64,000 nt of DNA, from assembly GCA_965213885.1 (NCBI GenBank), contig OZ243919.1:2046001-2110000 (forward strand). The letters run 5' to 3'. The position numbers were made by a program, and so were the translations under genes. This document shows, piece by piece, positions 55,132 through 63,203 of this stretch. Positions within the stretch are counted from its first letter, which is position 1; every line of letters starts with the position of its first letter. Source of the DNA: VYFG01 sp965213885 (GTDB taxonomy: Bacteria > Pseudomonadota > Gammaproteobacteria > Arenicellales > Poriferihabitantaceae). Below the pieces are notes generated by a model. That model was not told where the DNA came from. It saw only the letters and a program-made list of their open reading frames with translations, and did not search any database.

Positions 55132-56378
55132 CAGTCATACCTCAACGCATCCGCCGGCTGGACCCGGGACGCTCGCCAGGCCGGGTACAGCGTGGCCAGG
55201 AAACTGAGCAGCAACGCGAGGATCACCACCCAGAACACGTCGGGCCAGCGAAGTTCCGCGGGAAAGTCGGTGATGACATAGACGTTGACCGGAAAGAGTT
55301 CGGTGTTGAACAGGCGCTCCAGGGCGGGGACGATGGTCTGTACGTTCAGCGCCGTGATGACGCCGAGAATGGCCCCGGCAAACGTGCCGACGAACCCGAT
55401 CACCGTTCCCTGGACCATGAACACCTTCATGATGCTGGCGGGACTCATGCCCAGGGTCCTCAAAATGGCGACGTCCGGCTGCTTGTCGGTCACGATCATC
55501 ACCAGCGTGGAAACGATATTGAAGGCCGCCACGGCAATGATGAGCGTCAGGACGATGAACACCACCCGCTTCTCGATTTCCAGGGCACGGAAGAAATTGG
55601 CGTGTTCACGGGTCCAGTCTCGGATGTAGTAACGGTTCTGGAGGTCCTGGCCGATCTGCTGTCCGACCAGGGGAGCCCGGTCGACATCGTGAAGCTTCAG
55701 CCTGATTCCGCTGACCTTGTCGTCCATTTCCAGAAGGCGCGCGGCATCATCGATATGCACCAGCGCGATGCCGCTGTCATACTCGTGCATGTCGATCTTG
55801 AAAAGGCCCACGACAGTAAACCGCTTGAGCCTCGGCAACAGGCCCGCCGGAGTCACCCGGCCCTTGGGTGCCACCACCGTGACCTTGTCGCCAAGCTTCA
55901 CCCCCAGGATGCGTGCCAGCGTGTCTCCGAGAATGATTCCGAATTCGCCCGGTCTGAGTGCCATGGGATCACCCTCCACGATGTGATCCATCACCTCCGA
56001 CACGGACCGCTCCCCTTCCGGCAGGATGCCCCGGATCAGTGCGCCTGTCACTTCCCCACCGCGGGTGAGCATGCCCTGGCCCAGGATGAACGGCGACTGC
56101 GCAGCGACTTCCTCGTTGCGTGACAGCACCTGCGCCAGCCCCTCCCAGTCCTCCAGGCCTCCCTGGTAGCCGCTGACCGTCACGTGAGACACGACGAACA
56201 GGATTCTTTCGCGCAGTTCGTTGTGAAACCCGTTCATCACGGACATCACCGAGATCAGGGCCCACACACCCAGCACCACCCCGAGCATGGATGTCGCGGA
56301 AATGAACGAGATGAAATGGTTCCTCCGCTTGGCGCGGGTATACCGAAGGCCTATGAGGAGTTCCAGCGGCCGGATCAT
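55131..56378 (-). CDS. lolC: Lipoprotein-releasing ABC transporter permease (LolC/LolE family)
   Basis: A 415-residue MacB/LolC-fold permease. It has an N-terminal helix (SFISATSMLGVVLGVWALISVMSVMNGFHNELR), a large periplasmic domain and three C-terminal transmembrane helices (LTLIIAVAAFNIVSTLVMIV, VIGFVGTFAGAILGVITALN, DVFWVVILALLLSFLATLYP). Only one such permease gene is beside lolD, instead of the lolC-lolD-lolE set of enterics. Either the partner is elsewhere or this is a homodimeric LolF-like version. Its start overlaps the lysS stop by 4 bases. Confidence 0.9.
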   Translation of the reverse strand: MIRPLELLIGLRYTRAKRRNHFISFISATSMLGVVLGVWALISVMSVMNGFHNELRERILFVVSHVTVSGYQGGLEDWEGLAQVLSRNEEVAAQSPFILGQGMLTRGGEVTGALIRGILPEGERSVSEVMDHIVEGDPMALRPGEFGIILGDTLARILGVKLGDKVTVVAPKGRVTPAGLLPRLKRFTVVGLFKIDMHEYDSGIALVHIDDAARLLEMDDKVSGIRLKLHDVDRAPLVGQQIGQDLQNRYYIRDWTREHANFFRALEIEKRVVFIVLTLIIAVAAFNIVSTLVMIVTDKQPDVAILRTLGMSPASIMKVFMVQGTVIGFVGTFAGAILGVITALNVQTIVPALERLFNTELFPVNVYVITDFPAELRWPDVFWVVILALLLSFLATLYPAWRASRVQPADALRYD

Positions 56379-57850
56379 GCGTTTTCGTGCCGCATGTGCG
56401 GAAACAGGATCACGTCCCGGATGGAAGGGCTGTCGGTCAGCAGCATGACCAACCGGTCGATCCCGATGCCCTCGCCGGCGGTGGGCGGCATGCCGTATTC
56501 GAGGGCCCGGATGTAGTCGGCGTCGAAATGCATGGCCTCGTGGTCGCCGGCCTCCTTTTCCGCGGCCTGTATGCGGAACCGTTCGGCCTGGTCCTCGGGG
56601 TCATTGAGTTCGGAGAAACCGTTGGCGATCTCACGTCCCGCTGCGAAAAATTCGAACCGGTCGCAGACTTCCGGATTCTCATCGTTGCGCCGGGACAGCG
56701 GGGAAACCTCCACCGGGTACTGGGTCACAAATGCAGGCTGAATCAGCCGGTGTTCCACGGTCGCCTCGAAAATCGCGGTCTGCAGCCTGCCGAGCTCGTG
56801 GCTGTCCCCGACCTCCAGACCGAGCCCCCGCGCGATGGCGCCCGCGGTATCCCGGTCGCCCAGTTCAGCGGCGGTGATTCCGGGGTTGTACGCAAGGATC
56901 GCCTCCTGCATGGTAAACCGCGAGAAGGGGCAGCCAAAGTCGATGGTCTCACCCTGGTAGCTGATCTTGAGGCTGCCGCAGACCTGCTCGCAGACCTGGC
57001 GCATCAACTCCTCGGTCAGGTCCACGAGGTCGTTGTAATCGGCATAGGCCCAGTAGAATTCGAGCATCGTGAACTCGGGGTTGTGACGGGTGCTCACCCC
57101 TTCGTTGCGGAAGCTGCGGTTGATCTCGAACACCCGTTCGAATCCGCCCACGGTCAGGCGCTTGAGATACAGTTCCGGAGCGACGCGCAGGTACAGCGGC
57201 ATGTCGAGCACGTTGTGATGGGTCTCGAACGGCCGCGCAACGGCGCCGCCGGGAATGGGATGCATCATCGGTGTTTCCACCTCGAGGAAACCCCGCCCGA
57301 TCATGAACTCCCGGATCGCCCGGATGGTCCGGAAACGCTTGAGGAAAACGTCGCGGGAATCCTCGTTCATGATGAGGTCCAGGTACCGCTGCCGGTAACG
57401 CGTCTCGGCATCGGTCAGCCCGTGAAATTTTTCCGGCAGGGGCCGCAGGGACTTGGTAAGCAGCATGATCCGTCTGACCCGCACCGACAGTTCCCCGGTG
57501 CGGGTGCGGAACAGTTCACCCTCGGCACCGATGATGTCGCCGATGTCGAGCTTCCTGAACTGGTCGTCATATGCCCCCTCCGACAACGCGTCCCGCTGCA
57601 CGTAGAGCTGGATCCGTCCGCTTTCGTCCTGAATGGTGACGAAGCTTGCCTTCCCCATGATTCTCAGCAGCATCACGCGTCCCGCCACCCGGACCCGCAC
57701 CGGCTCTTCGGGCAGGTCCTGACCGAATTGCCGGTGCAGGTCCGCCGCCAGCGCATCGCGACGGAAATCGTTGGGAAATGCGATACCGTCATCCCTGAGT
57801 GCCGCGAGTTTCTCGCGGCGCAGTTGCACTTGCTCGTTCTCTTCCGACAT
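56375..57850 (-). CDS. lysS: Lysyl-tRNA synthetase, class II
   Basis: LysS charges tRNA-Lys. The 491-residue class II enzyme has the N-terminal OB-fold anticodon-binding domain (VRVRVAGRVMLLRIMGKASFVTIQDESGRIQLYVQ). Motif 1 is around GFLEVETPMMHPIPGGAVARPF, motif 2 is FRNEGVSTRHNPEFTMLEFYWAYADY, and motif 3 is GEGIGIDRLVMLLTD. Length matches the family. It follows prfB by 32 bp and overlaps lolC, the common prfB-lysS pair. Confidence 0.97.
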   Translation of the reverse strand: MSEENEQVQLRREKLAALRDDGIAFPNDFRRDALAADLHRQFGQDLPEEPVRVRVAGRVMLLRIMGKASFVTIQDESGRIQLYVQRDALSEGAYDDQFRKLDIGDIIGAEGELFRTRTGELSVRVRRIMLLTKSLRPLPEKFHGLTDAETRYRQRYLDLIMNEDSRDVFLKRFRTIRAIREFMIGRGFLEVETPMMHPIPGGAVARPFETHHNVLDMPLYLRVAPELYLKRLTVGGFERVFEINRSFRNEGVSTRHNPEFTMLEFYWAYADYNDLVDLTEELMRQVCEQVCGSLKISYQGETIDFGCPFSRFTMQEAILAYNPGITAAELGDRDTAGAIARGLGLEVGDSHELGRLQTAIFEATVEHRLIQPAFVTQYPVEVSPLSRRNDENPEVCDRFEFFAAGREIANGFSELNDPEDQAERFRIQAAEKEAGDHEAMHFDADYIRALEYGMPPTAGEGIGIDRLVMLLTDSPSIRDVILFPHMRHENA

Positions 57851-57882
57851 GTCTTGAATCAGTGAAGGGGGCAGGCCGACGG

Positions 57883-58981
57883 TTACAGTCCGGCCTTGAG
57901 GCTGGCTTCCATGAACCGGTTCAGGTCACCGTCCAGAACCCCCTGGGTGTTTCCGGTTTCAACGCCGGTCCTGAGATCCTTGATGCGGGACTGGTCGAGC
58001 ACGTAGGAACGGATCTGGCTGCCCCAGCCAATGTCAGCCTTGCCCTCCTCCTCGGCCTGGGAGGCTTCGCGCCGCTTCTGCAGTTCGGCCTCGTACAGGC
58101 GGGCACGCAGCATGTTCATGGCTTCCGCCTTGTTGCGGTGCTGGGACCGGTCGTTCTGGCACTGGACCACGATACCGGAAGGATGGTGGGTGATCCGTAC
58201 CGCAGAGTCGGTCCGGTTGACGTGTTGCCCGCCGGCGCCGCTGGCGCGATAGGTGTCGATGCGCAGGTCCGACGGGTTGATTTCGATATCGAGGCTGTCA
58301 TCAATTTCGGGATACACATACACCGAAGCGAACGAGGTATGACGGCGGTTGCCGGAATCGAACGGGCTCTTGCGCACCAGCCTGTGGACCCCGGTCTCGG
58401 TGCGGAGGTAGCCGTAGGCGTATTCCCCGTTGAACTTGATCGTCGCACTCTTGATGCCGGCTACCTCGCCATCGGACCGTTCGATGATATCCACGCCATA
58501 CCCCGCAGCATCGCCCCAGCGCGTGTACATGCGAAACAGCATTTCCGCCCAGTCCTGGGCCTCGGTGCCGCCGGAGCCGGCCTGGATGTCGACGAAGGCC
58601 TTGGCAGTGTCCATCTCTCCGCTGAACATGCGGCGGAATTCGAGCTTCAGAATCCGGCCGATGATGCGGTCCACTTCCGCGACGACCTCATCAAGGGTCT
58701 CGGCATCCTCCTCCAGTTCCGCGAGTTCCAGCAGTTCGCGGGCCTCGACAAGATCATCGTCGATACTGTCCAGCCCCTCGACAACTTCCGCCAGTCGCGT
58801 GCGCTCCTGTCCCAGTGCCTGGGCCTCCCCCGGGTTGTCCCAGAGGTTCGGATTCTCCATCCGTAAATCTACCTCCTCCAGGCGCTCCTTGCGGTTTTCG
58901 TAGTCAAAGAAACCCCCTGAGCGCAACCACGCGCTCGACGCCGGACTGGATGGATTCGCGAAGTTCGTTGGGGATTTCCAT
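57883..58981 (-). CDS. prfB: Peptide chain release factor 2, with programmed +1 frameshift
   Basis: RF2 terminates translation at UGA and UAA. Translation starts at ATG 58981 (MEIPNELRESIQSGVERVVA), reads 25 codons to an in-frame TGA (plus 58904-58906) and must shift +1 to continue DYENRKERLEEVDLR. The combined product is 365 residues, the same length as E. coli RF2. The catalytic GGQ is in RASGAGGQHVNRTDSA. The downstream frame alone lacks the true N-terminus. It precedes lysS on the same strand. Confidence 0.97.
58903..58918 (-). promoter_or_regulatory. RF2 autoregulatory +1 frameshift site
   Basis: On the minus strand AGGGGG TTT CTT TGA C: a Shine-Dalgarno-like AGGGGG precedes the slippery CTT followed by the UGA stop. 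This is the canonical bacterial prfB arrangement in which low RF2 lets the ribosome slip +1 from CUU onto UUU. Confidence 0.95.
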
Positions 58982-59236
58982 GATCTTTCGGGCGGGATTT
59001 CGAAAAGCGCGCAGGATACCGAAAATCGTCCCCAAATGACAGCAGCAGTTCCATGGCTGGCCCGGGTGTTTGTGAACCCTGATCCCGTCGCATGCCCACA
59101 CTGTCGGCCGAAAAGACGGCAGGGACCCGCCCCAGCGTCCGGAACCCACTCCGAGGCGCTCAACAAGCCCCTCGGAATGCATGCGGGATGCCGGGCGCTT
59201 CGTAGCGTTCGTACTCAGTTTCACTCCTGTTTCCGT

Positions 59237-59265
59237 TTGACACGCCCGGGGGCAGACGGTACATT
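59237..59265 (+). promoter_or_regulatory. Sigma-70 promoter of tRNA-Leu
   Basis: A perfect TTGACA (59237-59242), a 17-bp spacer and TACATT (59260-59265) put the start of transcription about 12 bp before the tRNA. The other part of the 302-bp gap back to prfB must hold the divergent prfB promoter, which I could not place. Confidence 0.8.
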
Positions 59266-59283
59266 TCGTCCCCCCATTTCAAT

Positions 59284-59370
<87 letters not shown>

Positions 59371-59410
59371 AATTCATCCACTGTCACAGACCACCAACAC
59401 CCAGGTAGAG

Positions 59411-59432
59411 CACTGTGATTTACAGTGTTTTT
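59411..59432 (+). terminator. Rho-independent terminator of tRNA-Leu
   Basis: CACTGT, loop GATTT and ACAGTG followed by TTTTT lie 40 bp after the tRNA. The stem is short but perfect and the T-run is clear. Confidence 0.8.
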
Positions 59433-59584
59433 ATTACTGAATATTCATTCCGTTGTTTTCAGCTGTCCTTGAAAGCCGCAGGAATGGTACTTGGGGGGAA
59501 CGCAGATTGGCAGTTTTGTGAAACCGTCTAGGCAAAGATTGCCGAACAAGAAAGTAGGATGCATCTTCGTTTCGCTCTACGAGC

Positions 59585-59791
59585 TCATGAGTGCGCTCGA
59601 CATTCCAGCGCCACCTTGTCACGGCCATCGGTACGGCCCCTCCTGCGCCAGCGGCAGAATCTGCTGAAGGTCAAACCGCGAGCGGTGCAGAAGCTCCGTA
59701 GCTTGGTGTCACTGGCCTCGAATTCCGAAAGCAATCGGGGCCACTCCGTGCGGCTGCGGTGGATGTGCCTGGATCGTTGCGATTGTGCCAT
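59585..59791 (-). pseudogene. IS66-family TnpA (accessory ORF) remnant
   Basis: A 68-codon frame contains RTEWPRLLSEFEASDTKLRSF and ARGLTFSRFCRWRRR. This matches the helix-turn-helix start of the small IS66 TnpA protein, which in intact elements continues for another 50 or more residues and is followed by tnpB and tnpC. Here the frame stops soon after WRRR and no tnpB or tnpC is present. This is debris of an IS66 element beside the tRNA-Leu gene. Confidence 0.65.
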
Positions 59792-60167
59792 CGTGGGTCT
59801 CCGGATTCATGAAAGGGAGACGCACGATATCCATGGAGGCTGATGGGTGAAAGAACGCCGTCGAATGCTTACCGATGGTGACAGATCACCACGATTCCCG
59901 TTCCCGTCCTTAGCCCCGTTAAGCCGCAACTTCAGCCGTTTGTATGGACCGGGTCAGAATGTTCGCAAGGACAGGGCATCGGATTTCCTGGAAATATCAA
60001 CCGGACAGGGGCAGAATTCCAGGCGCATGCACTTGCTGGTAGTGCCGGAACGAGAGAAGTCTAATGGGAGATAAAAGGAACCCTCATTCCAGCACGCCGG
60101 GCAGCACGGAAAAAACCACAGTTTCTCGGTTACAATTCCTTATTTTCGGGAATGCTCACCGGACTGT
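59792..60167. other. Gene-free spacer before the S24-like gene
   Basis: About 375 bp with no supported gene. A TACAAT element followed by the inverted repeat ATTCC...GGGAAT occurs near 60134-60152, shortly before the S24-like gene, and could be part of its promoter region. No matching -35 is evident. Confidence 0.3.
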
Positions 60168-60473
60168 ATGGACGGATGCGCCAACAATGAGCCCTACGCC
60201 TTGCAGGTAACAGATTCCAGCATGGAGCCGGAATTCCCCGAGGGCTGTGTGATCATCTCCGAACCCAACGGGGTGCTTGAAAACGGCTGCTACGTGATCG
60301 GGTCCGACGGCGGGGAATTGCTCTTTCGCCAGCTGCTGATCGACGACAGTGGCTGGCGACTGCACGCTCTCCAGGGGGATCATGCCGATATCCCCATCGA
60401 CGGGCCCGCTGCGATCCGGGGCCGTGTCATCCAGAGGGCCGGGAAATCCCGCAAGGACCGAAAAGCCTATTGA
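60168..60473 (+). CDS. Small S24 (LexA/UmuD-like fold) protein
   Basis: A 101-residue protein made of a peptidase S24-type beta domain without any DNA-binding domain. The catalytic-serine segment is preserved (YALQVTDSSMEPEFPEGCVI, Ser18-Met19). The position that carries the general-base lysine in UmuD and LexA seems to be Arg54 (LLFRQLL), so self-cleavage is doubtful. The basic end KSRKDRKAY is like that of related small stand-alone proteins. The role is unknown; regulation or a structural relic of the fold are both possible. It lies in the accessory stretch after tRNA-Leu. Confidence 0.7.
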   Translation: MDGCANNEPYALQVTDSSMEPEFPEGCVIISEPNGVLENGCYVIGSDGGELLFRQLLIDDSGWRLHALQGDHADIPIDGPAAIRGRVIQRAGKSRKDRKAY

Positions 60474-60776
60474 GGGCATATGCGATCATCTCCGGGATCA
60501 AGTTTTATCTGCTGGATTCTTGGCCGTCCTGAATCCAATGGGCATTCCTGTCATGGACGTGACTTAAGGCATATTACTGGCCAATCCCATGCATCAGAGT
60601 GCAGGCTTCGTGCTGTCCCAGAAAACGAGGAATTTGAGAAAAGCGGTGACTGGTGGACAAAATGGATTGTCCGTGCAGAGATGAAAGCCGCTGTACCGGC
60701 TCGGGACCAAGCGAAAATTTGTGTAATGTTCACTGTATACAGAAAAATTCTATTTGTTTTCTCAGCGACTTGATCA
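60474..60776. other. Spacer between the S24-like gene and the AlbA_2 pseudogene
   Basis: About 300 bp of lower-GC sequence with no supported gene. The plus-strand frame open here (60480-60773) shows no family features. Confidence 0.3.
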
Positions 60777-61850
60777 GTGCATCAAATAGAACAACCTCCC
60801 ACAACTCTCTACACCCTGATCCACGGTTATGAAAATTGTGAGCAATATCTGATAAAGCTCGAAGAGAGGGAACTTGAAAAAATTTTCGATGAAGGCGAAA
60901 GCTGGCGGATCGAGCGAAAAGAATCCTTAAGTGGCAGTGCTTCCAAAAGTGTACAAGAAGCAATTTGCGCTTTTTCGAACGATCTTGCGGCATCAGGCAA
61001 GCCTGGAGTTGTTTTCATCGGTGTAACCGACGATGGCAGGGCTCCCGGGTTCGTTCCGAATGATGAAAGGCTCCGCTAATTATCGGATATGAAGACAGAT
61101 GGCCGCATACTGCCGCTACCATCCATACTGGTTGAACGACGTTTGGTCAGGGGACTCGAACTGGCCGTGGTAACAGTATTGCCATCGGACTCACATCCGG
61201 TTCGCCTGGATGGCAACATCCAGGTTCGCATCGGTCCACGCAGGGGAATCGCCACTTCGCAGGACGAGCGAATTCTCAATGAGAAACGACGCCACTCGAC
61301 ACTACCCTACGACATTCATCCTGTACCCGGTATGACCGTAAATGAATTGAATCTATGTCAATTTCAGGATGAATATCTGCAACATGCCTTTAGCCCCGAA
61401 ACCCTCTCAGAAAACCGGCGCTCTATTGAGGAACGATTATCTGCGCTAAAAATGTCACCAGTGTCGATGACAAGAAGGCGACTGTCCTGGGCTGCCTAGT
61501 CCTGGGAAAAAATCCTCGAGACTATTTTCCGGACTCCTACAGTAATTTTATCCGAGTTGCAGGAAAGAAACTGTCCGACATGGTGATTGACGAACAGGAA
61601 ATTGATAGCCCTGTATCGGACATAATCCGCCGTTCTGAAGAGAAGCTCCGCACCCACATATCAAAAGCGGTTGACATCACATCAAAAGACCTGGAACTCC
61701 GAACGGAAGAATATCCGTTTTGAGCATTGCAACAGATTGTACGCAACGCAGTCATGCACCGGAGTTATGAATCAACATACGCTCCCACAAGGATATACTG
61801 GTTCTCAGACCGAATTGAAATTCACAACCCGGGTGGCCCGTTTGGCTAGG
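60777..61850 (+). pseudogene. Schlafen AlbA_2 / RecG-like ATP-binding protein, broken by frameshifts and an IS
   Basis: Consecutive frames read as one protein. The first 100 codons contain the AlbA_2 domain start (ESWRIERKESLSGSAS, AICAFSNDLAASGKPGVVFIG). The frame then stops at 61077-61079. A second frame (61089-61499) continues with RGLELAVVTVLPSDSHPVRL and RIGPRRGIATSQDERIL, both typical of this family. A third runs RDYFPDSYSNFIRVAGKKLS to about 61720, and a last piece (NAVMHRSYE, RIEIHNPGGPFG) reaches the insertion sequence. Intact relatives are putative DNA-binding ATPases of about 400-500 residues, often in defence or mobile contexts. At least three disruptions and truncation by the IS make it non-functional. 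Confidence 0.8.
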
Positions 61851-62904
61851 CGGAACGATGAGGCGCATCAGCTGGCTGACCGCCAGCACGGTCATCCCGA
61901 ACATGAGGTGGGCGAGAACCTTGTCGTAGCCGCGCACGCGAACATGGCGGCCGCCGAACTCATCCTTCAGCCGCCCATTGACCCGCTCGGACCCCGAGCG
62001 CACGACGTAGCGACGCTCCTCGGGAAAGACGAGACCGAGGGTCCGCCGCGCCATCTTCTCGCGCTTCAACGCCTCCTGCATGTCGACCGAGCTGCGCGGG
62101 CTCACGTCGATGATCGGCTTGTGGCCCAGCGCGATGCTGTGCGCCCAGATCTCGATGGAATCGTAGGCCGCGTCCATAAGGTCATAGAGGCACTCGACCC
62201 GCCCGGCCATCACGGTTCCCAACAGAATCGCCACCTGGGAGTCGTGCGTCGACGCAGACGTCATGATGCAGCTGATGGGCACCACGCCATCGGCCGTGTC
62301 GACGTGTAGCTTGTAGCCAATCCAGGAGGTGGTATGGCCCTTCGCGTTACGCGATGGTGCCGACATCGCAGGCCCTCGGCAGGTCGGCCAGCATCTGCGG
62401 CAGGGTCATCGTCAGTTGCCGTTCCAGCCGGCTCGCCTCCTTCGCACGCTCCTCGCCCTTACGAGGCCGTCCCCGCTTGCGCTGCTTCGGCTTCGCCCCC
62501 TTCGGCTTCGGCCGAGGCTTCGCCCGCGCCTCGATCGCCGTCGCATCCCGCGAGATGTGCTCCACCAGATGACCATCCATCGTCCGAGCGATCAGCGTCT
62601 CATGCAGACGGCTCGCAAGACCTCTCTCGGCAAACTCGGAAAAGGCCCGCGAAAACGTCGCTTCGCTTGGAAGCCGGCCGCCACCGCTCCAGCCGCAAAA
62701 CCGCCGGAGCCTACCATCAACTTCAAGACGCTCGATCAGCGCCCGCGTCGTCGGAACGTCGAGCACGGCCTTGGCGATGAAGGCGCACGTCAGCGCCGCG
62801 CGGTCCTCCTCCGGACGCCCTACCTGGCCGCGGAAATAGGGAAGAAGAGCCTCAACCCGCACCAGCTCCAGTACCGTGACGAAGAGCTCGTAGCGCTCCC
62901 CCAT
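61752..62904 (-). pseudogene. IS5/IS1182-like DDE transposase, split by a frameshift
   Basis: The first frame (62347-62904) encodes the N-terminal transposase domain: LPYFRGQVGRPEEDRAALTC, GWSGGGRLPSEATFSRAFSE, SRDATAIEARAKP with the first catalytic Asp, and a Lys/Arg-rich linker. It ends at a TAA just after ACDVGT. A second frame (stop at 61752) continues RNAKGHTTSWIGYKLHVDT with the rest of the DDE core (SGSERVNGRLKDEFGGRHVRV). In intact relatives these are contiguous; here about 7 bases replace 6 near 62355. That is a +1 change, either decay or a programmed frameshift. The second frame also reads past the IS end into host sequence, which fits decay. Confidence 0.75.
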
Positions 62905-62950
62905 CGGGCCGAACTCGCTCTCAAGTCGCGGGAAGAGCTCTTGTTGAAAG
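61848..62950 (-). mobile_element. IS5/IS1182-like insertion sequence (approximate limits)
   Basis: A DDE transposase gene pair on the minus strand interrupts the AlbA_2 pseudogene. The left limit is set by where pseudogene homology ends (after the PGGPFG codons). The right limit is a guess just beyond the transposase start. I could not identify terminal inverted repeats or a target-site duplication by eye. GC content is higher than in the flanking pseudogene. Confidence 0.65.
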
Positions 62951-63203
62951 GCGTATCAGTAATCCGATAGAATCTCGCGCAGGGATACGGCTCCGCTTCT
63001 CCTTGGTCGTCATGCGGTGTTTAGTCGCAGCACATGATACTCAGGAGGGTGGGCCGGTCGCACCGCAACAGCCTGAAATCAGGCGATAAACCCACTCGCC
63101 GCGCCTATTTTGCAAGACTCGACTATCAGCGACAATTAGAACTACCGTGCAAATGTGGAGCAGGTCTCATGACAAATTTGTCCTGATTGCGGGAGAGGGT
63201 ATC
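62951..63203. other. Spacer between the IS and the right-edge surface protein gene
   Basis: About 250 bp without a supported gene; it should contain the right end of the IS and the promoter of the surface protein gene. The AlbA_2 gene's missing 3' part was not found here. Confidence 0.35.

Noticed and set aside
56387..57865. 492-codon plus-strand frame opposite lysS
   Set aside because: Shadow of lysS, which has all class II synthetase motifs on the other strand.
57883..59166. RF2 starting at the upstream ATG of the downstream frame (427 codons)
   Set aside because: The first 80 or so residues do not resemble RF2 and the canonical frameshift site explains the true start at 58981.
58904..59224. 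Separate 106-codon gene upstream of prfB
   Set aside because: Its last 25 codons are the zero-frame start of RF2 before the programmed frameshift; the rest is upstream non-coding sequence.
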